From NCBI RefSeq assembly GCF_013328815.1, contig NZ_JABUHN010000009.1, positions 62,001 to 126,000 of the forward strand: a DNA stretch of 64,000 nt, read 5' to 3'. Positions 1-9,518 of the stretch are shown in pieces (position 1 is the first letter of the stretch; each line of letters begins with the position of its first letter). The notes beneath the pieces were generated by a model. That model was not told the origin of the DNA and ran no database searches. It was given only the letters and a program-made list of their open reading frames with translations. Source of the DNA: Tabrizicola fusiformis. GTDB lineage: Bacteria; Pseudomonadota; Alphaproteobacteria; Rhodobacterales; Rhodobacteraceae. The position numbers and the translations under genes are program-made.

Positions 1-697
1 TTTCGAAATAACGGAAATTTCCCGCCGCCGTCACCTTGGCCAGTTGCGTGATGTCGCTGACCCCCAGCACCGAGACCAGCGAGGAATCCTTGACCATGGC
101 CACGAAATCATTGCCCAAGGGCGGCAGGATCATGCGGAACGCCTGCGGAAAGACGATATGGCGGAACCGCTGCCAACCCGTCAGGCCAAGCGCCTGCCCC
201 GCCTCGACCTGCCCCTTGTCCACCGCCTGCAATCCGGCGCGGAAAATCTCGGCCAGAAAGGCGGAATAGGCCAGCATCAGCGCGATCACCGCCCGCGCGA
301 TCAGGGGGAAATCCCGGGTCTTCCACAGGGGCAGGCCCAAAGGCTCGGCCACCTGATTGACCAGCCAGACCAGCCCCGGCGCCAGCACGAAGGCGACATA
401 GAGCAGCAGAACGATGATCGGGATGCCGCGCATCACCTCGATGTAAAGCCGCGCGGTCTGGCGCAGCCAGAGGTGGCGCGACAGGCCCATGACGGCAAGA
501 CCAAGCCCAAGGGCACAGGCCCCCAGATAAGCCACCACCGCAACGATCACCGTCACCAGAATGCCCTTGGCCAGCGTCCGCAGCGCGGCACCATAGACAT
601 CGCTGGTGGCCACTTCCCAGAACAAAACGGCGCCGGTGACCGCAAGGATCACCAGCCACCAGGGAAAATCGCTGTCGGGTTTGGGATTCGGGGTCAT
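1..697 (-). CDS. Polar amino-acid ABC transporter permease (C-terminus cut by window edge)
   Basis: Inner-membrane permease of a polar amino-acid importer (HisM/ArtQ/GlnP type). About 232 residues are visible, beginning MTPNPKPDSDFPWWLV. Several hydrophobic segments alternate with charged loops. The stretch EVMRGIPIIVLLLYVAF is typical of this family's first core helices. The cytoplasmic coupling (EAA) loop reads VEAGQALGLTGWQRFRHIV followed by FPQAFRMILPPLGND. The binding-protein gene lies immediately upstream on the same strand, separated by a 17-bp-stem hairpin, so the two probably share a transcript. The frame is open to base 1 and the end of the protein is missing. The substrate cannot be read from the sequence; an ATPase partner is presumably beyond the left edge. 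Confidence 0.9.
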   Translation of the reverse strand, partial: MTPNPKPDSDFPWWLVILAVTGAVLFWEVATSDVYGAALRTLAKGILVTVIVAVVAYLGACALGLGLAVMGLSRHLWLRQTARLYIEVMRGIPIIVLLLYVAFVLAPGLVWLVNQVAEPLGLPLWKTRDFPLIARAVIALMLAYSAFLAEIFRAGLQAVDKGQVEAGQALGLTGWQRFRHIVFPQAFRMILPPLGNDFVAMVKDSSLVSVLGVSDITQLAKVTAAGNFRYFE

Positions 698-706
698 CCG
701 CGAGGG

Positions 707-742
707 GGCGGCGGGCGCGAGGCTTGCCTCGCGCCCGCCGCC
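707..742. repeat. Intercistronic perfect hairpin, 17-bp stem
   Basis: Perfect inverted repeat: arms 707-723 and 726-742 around a TT centre. It lies between the stop of the binding-protein gene and the start of the permease gene. Such hairpins commonly stabilise the upstream message so that binding protein outnumbers permease. No T-run follows, so it is probably not a full terminator. Confidence 0.75.
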
Positions 743-751
743 GGGCTCAGG

Positions 752-1549
<798 letters not shown>

Positions 1550-1729
1550 GTGAGACTCCCTGTCACGAAGTGATGGCGGACTATGACAGGGCGCCACGGG
1601 AAAGTGCAAGGCATCGGCGCCAACTTGTGCAATCCTGCACGTCTTTGCCGCGATAGCGGCCCCTTTCTTTACGTTGCGCGCAAAGCTGCCCTGCCCCATC
1701 TTTGCGCCATCCCCGCAATGGAGACCGCA
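1550..1729. promoter_or_regulatory. Divergent intergenic region with an inverted repeat at 1627-1640
   Basis: This 180-bp gap separates the minus-strand transporter genes from the plus-strand dioxygenase and should hold both promoters. Two small symmetric sites are visible: GTGCA-atcc-TGCAC at 1627-1640 and the 10-bp palindrome TTGCGCGCAA at 1674-1683. No confident -35/-10 pair was recognised. Confidence 0.35.
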
Positions 1730-2527
1730 ATGACCACCCGGATGCCCACCTATTTCATCAGCCACGGCGGCGGCCCCTGGCCCTGGATGCCCGACTGGCG
1801 CGCCATGTTCAAAAACCTCGAAGCCAGTTTCGTGCAGATGGTCAAGGATCTGCCCGAGCGGCCCAAAGCCATCCTGATGATCTCGGGCCATTGGGAGGAA
1901 GAGAGTTTTGCGGTGATGACCTCGGCCAACCCGCCGATGGTCTATGACTATCACGGCTTTCCGCCCGAGACGTTTCAGATCAAATATCCCGCCCCCGGCG
2001 CCCCCGATCTGGCCCGCAAGGCGGCCGATCTGATCGCGGCGGCGGGGCTGCCGGTGCGGCTGGACGCCAGCCAAGGCTTTGACCACGGCTGTTTCGTGCC
2101 CGCCTTCGTGATGTATCCCGATGCCTCGGTGCCGGTGTTCCAGATTTCGCTGCAGAAGGGCTATGATCCGGCAACCCATCTTGCGCTTGGCCGCGCGCTT
2201 GCGCCCCTGCGCGATGAAGGCGTGCTGATCGTCGGCTCGGGCCTGAGCTATCATAACCTGCGGCTCTTCGGGCCGGGCGCCAAGGTGCCGTCCGAAGCCT
2301 TCGACGCCTGGCTGGCAAAAGTGATGGCCGCCGATCCCGCCACGCGGAGCGCCGCCTTGGTGGATTGGGAAAGCGCGCCCTATGCCCGGGTCTGCCACGC
2401 GCAAGAGGACCATTTTGCGCCGATCTGGGCGGTGGTCGGCGCCGCCGAAGGCGAGACCGCGCGGCAGGTCTACCACGACACCGGGTTGTTTGGTGGCGTC
2501 ACCGCGTCGAGCTATCGTTTGGGGTAA
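1730..2527 (+). CDS. DODA-type extradiol ring-opening dioxygenase (LigB/YgiD family)
   Basis: 265-aa class III extradiol dioxygenase-like protein of the 4,5-DOPA dioxygenase family, which uses a non-haem metal to open catecholic rings. The metal and active-site motifs are present in order: [10 protein letters not shown] near the N-terminus, MISGHWEEE at about residue 50, GFDHGCFVP at about 113, and a GSGLSYHNL segment near 175. The start chosen is the ATG at 1730 because GGAG at 1720-1723 sits 6 nt upstream; an in-frame ATG at 1718 is the alternative. It stands alone, divergent from the amino-acid transporter. The natural substrate is unknown; YgiD-like members are often active on DOPA or related catechols. 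Confidence 0.88.
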   Translation: MTTRMPTYFISHGGGPWPWMPDWRAMFKNLEASFVQMVKDLPERPKAILMISGHWEEESFAVMTSANPPMVYDYHGFPPETFQIKYPAPGAPDLARKAADLIAAAGLPVRLDASQGFDHGCFVPAFVMYPDASVPVFQISLQKGYDPATHLALGRALAPLRDEGVLIVGSGLSYHNLRLFGPGAKVPSEAFDAWLAKVMAADPATRSAALVDWESAPYARVCHAQEDHFAPIWAVVGAAEGETARQVYHDTGLFGGVTASSYRLG

Positions 2528-2530
2528 GGC

Positions 2531-2586
2531 AGGATGGGCAGATTGCCCATCCTACGGGTCCGGTAGGATGGGCAATCTGCCCATCC
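2531..2586. repeat. Two REP-like palindromes, one in each orientation
   Basis: Two copies of a roughly 23-bp palindromic unit, AGGATGGGCAxxTTGCCCATCC type (2531-2553 and 2563-2586), fill the gap between the convergent dioxygenase and murJ genes. The second copy matches the unit at 39338-39361 exactly over 24 bp. The unit folds as a GGATGGGCA/TGCCCATCC stem, so it may serve as a bidirectional terminator or message stabiliser. Confidence 0.75.
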
Positions 2587-2589
2587 GCC

Positions 2590-4131
2590 TCACCCCCTGC
2601 GCCGCATCCCGCGCAGGTCGGACAGGCGGAAGGCGCCCAGCGCCATCGCCGTGCCGAAATAGCTGACCATCCCTGCCCCGACCAACAGCGCCAGCGCGCC
2701 ATAGCGCCAGCCGGGGCTGACAAGCGCCTCGGCCAGAAGCCGCGCCCCGAACCACAGCACGACCGCCATGACCGCACAGGCCACCAGAATCCGTGGTAGC
2801 CGCTGGCGCAGGCGGTCGTCCAGTTGCGCCTCGGGCCCGATCCGGCGCGAACCCCACCAAAGCTGCGCCACCATGATCCAGCCCGAAATCGTCGTGGCCC
2901 AGGCGGCGGCGGCAAAGCCCAGAACCGGCATCAGACCCAGCGCCAGCCCGGCATTCACCACCATGGAAATCACCGCATAGCGGAAGGGGCTGCGGCTGTC
3001 CTCCCGGGCATAGAACAGAGGTTGCAGAACCTTGTGCAGCACGAAAGCCGGCAGACCGGCGCCATAGATCGCCAGCGCCAGTGCCGTTGCCGCCGTATCC
3101 GCCGCCCCGAAGGCGCCGCGCTGATACAGCACCTGCGTCAGCGGCAGCGCGATCACCACCAGCGCCACGGCGGCAGGCAGGGTCAGGAACAGCCCAAACT
3201 CGGTGCCGCGGTTGAAACTGGCCCGCCCGCCTGTCGCATCGCCGGCGCGCAGGCGGCGCGACAGGTCGGGCAACAGGACGGTGCCGATGGCGATGCCCAC
3301 CACCCCCAGCGGCAGTTGGTAAAGCCGGTCCGCCAGCACTAGCCAGGTGACCGCCCCTTCGGTATAGCTCGCCACCTGACGGCCCACCAAAAGGTTGACC
3401 TGCACAACCCCCCCGGCCAGCACGGCAGGCGCCGCAATCGCCGCCAGCCGCCGCAGATCGGGCGTCAGACGCGGCAGCCGCAGATGCAGCCGGAACCCGA
3501 TCCGCCAGGCCGAAATCCAGGTGAAGGCCAGTTGCACCACCCCCGTCACCGGCACGCACCAGGCCAGCGTCAGCCCCATATCCCAACCCGCCCACGCCGC
3601 CAGCATCATGGCGGCAATGAAGATCAGGTTCAGCAGGACCGGCACGAACCCCGCCTCGGTAAAACGGCCATGGGCGTTCAGCACCCCCGAGAGCAGCGCC
3701 ACCAGCGAGATGAAAAGGATATAGTTGAAGCCGATCTCGCCATAGGTCACCGCAAGGTCGAACCGCGCATCGCCCGCAAAGCCCGAAGCCATGGCCCAGA
3801 CCAGCCAGGGCATGGCCAGCGTGCCAAGGATCGAAAACACAAACAGCAGCGCCGCCATGCCGGTAAAGGCATCTTCGGCAAAGCGTTGCGCATCCTCGCC
3901 GCCTTCCAGCTTTTTGGCGAACATCGGCACGAAGGCCATGTTGAAGGCGCCCTCGGCAAAGAAGCGGCGGAACATGTTGGGCAGCGAGAAGGCGACGTTA
4001 AAGGCATCGGCCACCGGCCCGGCGCCGAGATAGGCCGCGATCATCATGTCACGCGCAAAGCCCACCCCGCGCGACAGCAGGGTCCAGCCGCCGACCGTCA
4101 CCACCGACCGCATGAGCGAGATGGGTTTCAT
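2590..4131 (-). CDS. murJ: Lipid II flippase MurJ
   Basis: 513-aa polytopic membrane protein of the MOP superfamily that flips lipid II across the inner membrane for peptidoglycan synthesis. The N-terminus MKPISLMRSVVTVGGWTLLS and the stretch GFARDMMIAAYLGAGPVADA are typical MurJ/MviN sequence. It is followed by FSLPNMFRRFFAEGAFNMAF, which contains the conserved charged residues of the central cavity. About 14 hydrophobic segments are spread over the whole length, as expected. The start at 4131 is preferred over an upstream in-frame Met at 4227 because the family alignment begins at MKPI and the extra residues overlap the glnD end. glnD lies just upstream on the same strand (38-bp gap), an arrangement common in Rhodobacteraceae. 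Confidence 0.95.
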   Translation of the reverse strand: MKPISLMRSVVTVGGWTLLSRGVGFARDMMIAAYLGAGPVADAFNVAFSLPNMFRRFFAEGAFNMAFVPMFAKKLEGGEDAQRFAEDAFTGMAALLFVFSILGTLAMPWLVWAMASGFAGDARFDLAVTYGEIGFNYILFISLVALLSGVLNAHGRFTEAGFVPVLLNLIFIAAMMLAAWAGWDMGLTLAWCVPVTGVVQLAFTWISAWRIGFRLHLRLPRLTPDLRRLAAIAAPAVLAGGVVQVNLLVGRQVASYTEGAVTWLVLADRLYQLPLGVVGIAIGTVLLPDLSRRLRAGDATGGRASFNRGTEFGLFLTLPAAVALVVIALPLTQVLYQRGAFGAADTAATALALAIYGAGLPAFVLHKVLQPLFYAREDSRSPFRYAVISMVVNAGLALGLMPVLGFAAAAWATTISGWIMVAQLWWGSRRIGPEAQLDDRLRQRLPRILVACAVMAVVLWFGARLLAEALVSPGWRYGALALLVGAGMVSYFGTAMALGAFRLSDLRGMRRRG

Positions 4132-4168
4132 CGGGACGCCTTTCCGCCGGGCCAGAGGATCAGATCCA

Positions 4169-6949
4169 TTACAGCGTCTGCGCCCGTTCGGCGCCCTCGG
4201 TGATGGCCTGCCGCAGCTTGCGGTCAAGGCTTTCCTGCTTGCCCTTGGCGTGCAGCTTCAGCCCGAACATGTCCTTGACATAGAAGCTGTCCACCACCTG
4301 CGCCCCATAGGTCGCAATCACCGCGCTGGCGATATAGATGTTGTTGGCCGCCAGCGTCCGGGTCAGATCATAAAGCAGCCCGGGCCGGTCGCGGGTATCA
4401 ACCTCGATGATGGTGTAGATTTCCGACCCTTCGTTGTCGAAGGTGATATGGGTGGGAAAGCGGAACTCGCGCTCGCGCTTTTTCACCTTGTCACGGCCGG
4501 CAAGCGCCTGCCGGGCCACCACCTCGCCGCGCAGGGTCTTTTCGATCATCTGGCGCAGGCGTGGCAGGCCCGCCACCTCATAGGGTTTGCCCTCGCGGTC
4601 CTGCACCCAGAAGACCGGCGTCGCATAGCCGTCCTTTGAGGTATAGGTCCGCGCATCGACCACATTGGCCCCCACCAGCGCCAGCGCCCCGGCAAGCCGC
4701 GAGAAGATGCCCGGATGGTCAGCCAGCGCGAAAGCCGCCCGCGTGGCATCGCGCCCGGAATCCGGGTGCAGGTCGATGCGGATTTCATCATCGCCCAGAC
4801 CCTTGAGCATCCGGGCGAAGACCTCTTGCGTGTCGGTGGTCAGCCCCTGCCAATAGGGCGCATAGTGCCGCCCGCATTCGCGGTTGATCTCTTCCGCGGT
4901 CCAGTCGGCCAGCCGGGCGCGCAGGGCGGCCTTCGCCTCATCCTCGCGCTTTTCGCGGTTGTAATGTTCCAGCCCGCCTTCCAGCGCCTCGGCGGTCAGC
5001 CGGTAAAGCTGGCGCAGCAGCATGGCCTTCCAGTTGTTCCAGGTGTCCGGTCCCACGCCGCGGATGTCGCAGACCGTCAGCACCGTCAAAAGGTCCAGCC
5101 GCTTGCGGGTCTTCACCGCCTTGGCAAAGTCGCGCACCGTGCGCGGGTCGCCGATGTCACGCTTCTGCGCCATGTCGGACATCAGCAGGTGATAGCGCAC
5201 CAGCCATTCGACGGTTTCGCTTTCTTCCTCGTTCAGGCCCAACCGCGGCGCAACCCGCCGCGCAATCTGCGCGCCGATGATGGAATGATCCTCGGGCCGA
5301 CCCTTGCCGATGTCATGCAGCAGCAGCGCCACATACAGCACCCGCCGGTTCACCCCCGCCTTGAGGATGGAGGAGGACAGCGGCAGATCCTCGATCAGCT
5401 CCCCCCGCTCGATCTGGGCAAGGGTAGAGATGGTCTGGATGATATGCTCGTCCACCGTGTAATGGTGATAGACGTTGAACTGCATCATCGCCACGACCGG
5501 CTCAAACTCGGGCAGGAAGGCTGACAGAACGCCCAATTCGTTCATCCGCCGCAGCGAACGTTCCGGGTTGCCGTGTTTCAGCATCAGGTCAAGGAAGATG
5601 CGCTGCGCTTCGGGGTTGTCGCGCATGTCATCGTCAATCAGGTGCAACTGCCCCGCCACCAGCCGCATGACATTGGGATGCAGCAGATAGCCCGAGCGCA
5701 GCCCCTCTTCGAACACCCGCAAGAGGTTCAGCTTGTCGGTCAGGAATTTCGCCGGATCGGCCACGTCGATGCGGCCCTGCACCAGTTTGTATCCCGGTTT
5801 CACCTTGTGGCGCCCGAACAGGCCCTTCAGCCGCGCTTCGGGCTTGGCATGGCGGGCCTCAAGCTCGGTCAGGAAGATGCGGGTCAGCTCGCCGACGCGG
5901 GTGGCATGGCGGAAGTAATCCTGCATGAAGATTTCGACCGCCCGCCGACCGCCGCTGTCACGGTAGCCCATGCGCGCGGCCACCTCGACCTGCAAATCGA
6001 AGGTCAACTGATCGGTGGCGCGGGCGGTGATGTAATGCATATGACAGCGGGCGGCCCAGAGGAACTCTTCGGCGCGCTGGAAGGTGGCGAACTCGTCCGC
6101 AGTGAAAAGCCCCGCCCCGACCAGCCCCGCCGCCGAGGGCACGCGGTTGAGGTATTTGCCAATCCAGTAAAGCGTTTGCAGGTCGCGCAACCCGCCCTTG
6201 GCCTCTTTGACATTCGGCTCAAGCACATAGCGTTGCCCGCCCTGCCGGCGGTGCCGCTCGGCCCGTTCGGCGAGCTTGGCCTCGATGAATTCGGGCCCGG
6301 TATTGCGGAACAACTCAGACCAGAGCCGGTCGCCCAATTCGGCAGCAAGGGGGGCATGGCCCGCGACAAAGCGATGTTCAAGCAGGGCGGTGCGGATGGT
6401 GATATCCTCACGCCCCAGCCGCAGGCAGTCCTTCACCGTGCGGCTGGCGTGACCCACCTTCAGCTTGAGATCCCAGAGCATGTAAAGCATCGATTCGATG
6501 ACGCTTTCCGCCCAGGGGGTGATCTTCCACGGCGTCAGGAACAGCAGGTCCACATCGGAATGCGGCGCCATCTCGGCCCGGCCATAGCCGCCGACAGCAA
6601 GGACGGCTATCCGCTCCGCCTCGGTCGGGTTGGCCAAAGGGTGCAGAAGGTCGCGCGCCACCCGCAGGGCCACCCCCACCAGCGCATCGGTCAGCGCCGC
6701 CTGCGCGGCGACAAGCGGGCGGGCATCGCGGGGCCGGGCACGAAAAGCTTCGGCAAGGGCCGCATTGGCCGCCGCCTTGGCCACCGCGAGGTGGCGCACG
6801 GCAACCGCCCGCGCCGCCCGCGGCTCGCCGCCTTCGGCGAGGATCGGCAGCGCCTCGGCAGCGATGGCGGCCAGAACGGCAACCGGGTCAATCCGCCCGG
6901 CACCGGGCAGAAACGGCCCGGCAACCGCGGCCGAGGGAAGCTCACCCAT
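4169..6949 (-). CDS. glnD: [Protein-PII] uridylyltransferase / uridylyl-removing enzyme
   Basis: 926-aa bifunctional nitrogen sensor that uridylylates PII (GlnB/GlnK) when glutamine is low and removes UMP when it is high. The nucleotidyltransferase motif GGYGRAEMAPHSDVDLLFL is at residues 120-138. The HD hydrolase motif LLLHDIGKGRPEDHS is near residue 540. Two C-terminal ACT domains include HPGIFSRLAGALALVGANVV and RDRPGLLYDLTRTLAANNIY. Length matches the family. The start at 6949 has GGAG directly abutting the ATG, a poor spacing, but no better start is visible. It lies 20 bp downstream of the LpoA-like gene and upstream of murJ, all on the minus strand. Confidence 0.96.
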   Translation of the reverse strand: MGELPSAAVAGPFLPGAGRIDPVAVLAAIAAEALPILAEGGEPRAARAVAVRHLAVAKAAANAALAEAFRARPRDARPLVAAQAALTDALVGVALRVARDLLHPLANPTEAERIAVLAVGGYGRAEMAPHSDVDLLFLTPWKITPWAESVIESMLYMLWDLKLKVGHASRTVKDCLRLGREDITIRTALLEHRFVAGHAPLAAELGDRLWSELFRNTGPEFIEAKLAERAERHRRQGGQRYVLEPNVKEAKGGLRDLQTLYWIGKYLNRVPSAAGLVGAGLFTADEFATFQRAEEFLWAARCHMHYITARATDQLTFDLQVEVAARMGYRDSGGRRAVEIFMQDYFRHATRVGELTRIFLTELEARHAKPEARLKGLFGRHKVKPGYKLVQGRIDVADPAKFLTDKLNLLRVFEEGLRSGYLLHPNVMRLVAGQLHLIDDDMRDNPEAQRIFLDLMLKHGNPERSLRRMNELGVLSAFLPEFEPVVAMMQFNVYHHYTVDEHIIQTISTLAQIERGELIEDLPLSSSILKAGVNRRVLYVALLLHDIGKGRPEDHSIIGAQIARRVAPRLGLNEEESETVEWLVRYHLLMSDMAQKRDIGDPRTVRDFAKAVKTRKRLDLLTVLTVCDIRGVGPDTWNNWKAMLLRQLYRLTAEALEGGLEHYNREKREDEAKAALRARLADWTAEEINRECGRHYAPYWQGLTTDTQEVFARMLKGLGDDEIRIDLHPDSGRDATRAAFALADHPGIFSRLAGALALVGANVVDARTYTSKDGYATPVFWVQDREGKPYEVAGLPRLRQMIEKTLRGEVVARQALAGRDKVKKREREFRFPTHITFDNEGSEIYTIIEVDTRDRPGLLYDLTRTLAANNIYIASAVIATYGAQVVDSFYVKDMFGLKLHAKGKQESLDRKLRQAITEGAERAQTL

Positions 6950-6969
6950 CTCCTGCGGACCGGGCCGGA

Positions 6970-8136
6970 TCAGAACCCGGCGCCGCCGAAGCTGCGCGGG
7001 GCAGGGTCGATCACCTGATACTGTCCGCCAGAAATGCGGGCGATGGCCAGACCGCGTTCGTTGGTGCCATCGCCGCGCAGCCGGAAGATGCCGTTCACGC
7101 CGACAAAACCCGAACCTTGGGTCAGCGCCGATTTGCTGACCGGCCCGGTCATGCGCGATTTCATCAGCGCGCCGATGGCGGCAATCCCGTCATAGGCCAG
7201 ACCCGAGATCGGATGCGGCCCCTCGCCGAAGGCGCCCTGATAGCGGCTTTGATACTGGGCATAAAGGCCCGGATCGGGCAGCGCGAACCAGCCGCCCTGC
7301 ACCCCCGGAAGCGACAGCGTGGCGGCAGGAATGTCCCACCGGGTCAGGCCGATGAACTGCGTCGTCGTGGGCGGCAGGCCGTTGTCGGCCAGCATCTGGC
7401 TGATCAGCGGCAAAGCACCTGCGGTATCGGCGGTCAGGAACAGCGCCTGCGCCCCCGAGGACCGGGCCTGCTGCACAATGGCCGGAGCCGCCTGCACCAC
7501 GCCATTCTGCGAAAACTCATAGCTGCTGACCGCCACGACCGAACCGCCCGCAACCGCCACGCCCCGCTCGATCGCGCCACGGCCAAGGTTTCCGGCCGTG
7601 TTGCGGTCATGCACGACCATGATCTTGCCCTTGCCCTGACGCACCGCATAAGAGGCCAGACGGCGCGCGGTGTTGTCGAAGGTCGGGCCAAGCACGAAGA
7701 CGTTATTCCCCGCGATATCAGTGTTGTTCGAGAAGGCCAGAACGTTCACGCCGCTGGCGGCCACCGCCACCCCCGCCGCATTCGCCTCTTGCGCATAGAC
7801 CGGGCCAAGGATCACCTGCGCGCCCTCGGCCACCGCCTTGGTCGCCATCGCGGCGGCCTGCGACGGCTGGCCGGCGGTGTTGTAGACCCGCAGGTCGATC
7901 TGCACCCCGTTCAGGTCGGAAATCGCCATCCGCGCCGCATTCTGCAGCGACCGCGCCAGCAGCTCGTCACTGGCCTGACCCGAACCCGAGGGCACCAGCA
8001 AAGCCACCTGGACCTTGCCGCTGCCCGAGGTCGGCCCCGGAGCGGCGCCCGGCGTGCAGGCCGCAAGGGCAACCGCAGCAAGCGAAAGAGCAAGAGAACC
8101 CAGCGACTTGCGGGCGCGGCGCAAAACGGACAACAT
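6970..8136 (-). CDS. Penicillin-binding-protein activator-like lipoprotein (LpoA/YraM, periplasmic-binding fold)
   Basis: 388-aa lipoprotein with a type-1 periplasmic-binding-protein fold like the C-terminal domain of E. coli LpoA. The signal peptide ends in the lipobox LAAC with lipidated Cys27. The mature part begins KVQVALLVPSGSGQASDELL and contains GAQVILGPVYAQEANAAGVA and VLAFSNNTDIAGNNVFVLG, as in branched-chain amino-acid receptor-like folds. It lacks the N-terminal TPR domain of enterobacterial LpoA, as is usual in alphaproteobacteria. The start has GAGGA upstream. It is divergent from rsmI, the same pairing as in many proteobacteria (yraM next to rsmI and yraN), which supports a cell-wall role; activation of a PBP here is inference. 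Confidence 0.85.
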   Translation of the reverse strand: MLSVLRRARKSLGSLALSLAAVALAACTPGAAPGPTSGSGKVQVALLVPSGSGQASDELLARSLQNAARMAISDLNGVQIDLRVYNTAGQPSQAAAMATKAVAEGAQVILGPVYAQEANAAGVAVAASGVNVLAFSNNTDIAGNNVFVLGPTFDNTARRLASYAVRQGKGKIMVVHDRNTAGNLGRGAIERGVAVAGGSVVAVSSYEFSQNGVVQAAPAIVQQARSSGAQALFLTADTAGALPLISQMLADNGLPPTTTQFIGLTRWDIPAATLSLPGVQGGWFALPDPGLYAQYQSRYQGAFGEGPHPISGLAYDGIAAIGALMKSRMTGPVSKSALTQGSGFVGVNGIFRLRGDGTNERGLAIARISGGQYQVIDPAPRSFGGAGF

Positions 8137-8235
8137 GGGGAAATCCTCACTCCCAAAGGCACGGCAATTGGGAGGCAAGCCTAAGGCCATCGCCGGGGGA
8201 AGTAAACTTGCGTTGAACCAAAGAGAGAGGCCGCG

Positions 8236-9108
8236 GTGACAATCGGCAAACTGACGCCCGAGACCCGGCCCCTTGCGGCGGGCCTGCATTTCATCTCGAC
8301 CCCGATCGGGGCGGCGCGCGACATCACCTTGCGCGCGCTGGACATTCTGGCCTCGGCCGATGTGCTGGCAGCGGAAGACACTCGCACCCTGCGCCATCTG
8401 ATGGAAATTCACGGCGTGGCGCTGAACGGGCGCCCGTTGGTGGCCTATCACGAACACAACGCCCCGCAGGCCCTGCCACGGCTGCTGTCGGCAATGGCAG
8501 CGGGCAAGAGCGTGGCCTATGCCTCCGAGGCCGGAACGCCGCTGGTGTCTGACCCCGGCTTCGAACTGGCGCGGGCGGCGGTGGCAGCGGGTCAGACGGT
8601 GCTGGCCGCCCCCGGCCCCTCGGCGGTGCTGTGCGCGCTGACCGTCTCGGGCCTGCCCTCGGACCGTTTTCTGTTCGCAGGCTTCCCCCCGGCCGCCAAA
8701 GGCGCACGCGAAACCTTCCTCAGGGAACTGGCGCCGATGCAGGCAACCCTGATCCTCTATGAATCGCCGAAACGCATTCAACAATTGTTAGAGGATTTGG
8801 TGCAGTTTCTGGGAGGAGAACGACAGGCGGCCGTCTGCCGGGAACTGACCAAGCGATTCGAGGAGGTCAGCCGGGGAACGCTGGCCGATCTGGCGGCGGC
8901 CTATGCAGATCGGGAGGTGAAGGGCGAAATCGTGGTGGTGATCGACCGGGCGGCAGTGCGGGCGGCCGATGCGGAAACCGTCGATCAGGCGCTGGGGCGG
9001 GCCCTGCAGGAGATGTCGGTGAAAGACGCGGCGGCAGCGGTGGCCGAGGCGTTCGGTTTGCCGCGCAAAGACGTGTATCGGATGGCCTTGGGCCGGGGGG
9101 ACAAATGA
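8236..9108 (+). CDS. rsmI: 16S rRNA (cytidine(1402)-2'-O)-methyltransferase
   Basis: 290-aa SAM-dependent TP-methylase that 2'-O-methylates C1402 in the ribosomal P site. The family signatures are STPIGAARDITLRALDIL near the N-terminus, AAEDTRTLRHLM, ASEAGTPLVSDPGFELARAA and APGPSAVLCALTVSGLP. It is read from a GTG start at 8236 with a purine-rich AGAGAGAGG stretch upstream. It overlaps yraN by 4 bp (ATGA), so the two are translationally coupled. The LpoA-like gene is divergent 99 bp away. Confidence 0.95.
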   Translation: MTIGKLTPETRPLAAGLHFISTPIGAARDITLRALDILASADVLAAEDTRTLRHLMEIHGVALNGRPLVAYHEHNAPQALPRLLSAMAAGKSVAYASEAGTPLVSDPGFELARAAVAAGQTVLAAPGPSAVLCALTVSGLPSDRFLFAGFPPAAKGARETFLRELAPMQATLILYESPKRIQQLLEDLVQFLGGERQAAVCRELTKRFEEVSRGTLADLAAAYADREVKGEIVVVIDRAAVRAADAETVDQALGRALQEMSVKDAAAAVAEAFGLPRKDVYRMALGRGDK

Positions 9109-9458
9109 GCGGATTGCAATCCTATCGGGCAGGTCTTCACGCCGAAGAGGCGGTGGAGCGGGTTTACAACCGATCCGGCAGAATGGTCTGCGCCCGGCGC
9201 TGGCGGGGCATTTCGGGCGAGATCGACCTGATCGCACGCGACGGTGCCGAAGTGATCTTCATCGAGGTCAAGCAGAGCCGGACCCATGACGAAGCGGCCC
9301 TGCATCTGTCGGAACGGCAGATCGCCCGCATATGTGGCGCAGCGGCCGAGTTCATTGGCGGCGAACCCGCCGGGCAGTTGACGCCGGTGCGGTTCGATCT
9401 GGCGCTGGTCGATGGTGCGGGGCGTATCGAGATTCTCGAGAATGCCTTTGCCGCGTGA
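9105..9458 (+). CDS. UPF0102 (YraN) family putative endonuclease
   Basis: 117-aa YraN-family protein with a restriction-endonuclease-like fold. The conserved core GEIDLIARDGAEVIFIEVKQ gives candidate catalytic residues Glu39, Asp41, Glu54 and Lys56, the D...ExK pattern of PD-(D/E)xK nucleases. It overlaps the rsmI stop by 4 bp. The biochemical role of this family is unsettled; the nuclease activity is inferred from the fold. Confidence 0.9.
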   Translation: MSGLQSYRAGLHAEEAVERVYNRSGRMVCARRWRGISGEIDLIARDGAEVIFIEVKQSRTHDEAALHLSERQIARICGAAAEFIGGEPAGQLTPVRFDLALVDGAGRIEILENAFAA

Positions 9459-9507
9459 CGAATTGCATCCGGGCGCGGTCTGGGTCATCTAAGGGCAATC
9501 AAGCCCC

Positions 9508-9512
9508 GGAGG
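9508..9512 (+). promoter_or_regulatory. Ribosome-binding site that decides the gshB start
   Basis: GGAGG ends at 9512, immediately before an ATG at 9513 (too close) and 6 nt before an in-frame ATG at 9519 (ideal). This favours initiation at 9519. Confidence 0.6.
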
Positions 9513-9518
9513 ATGAAC

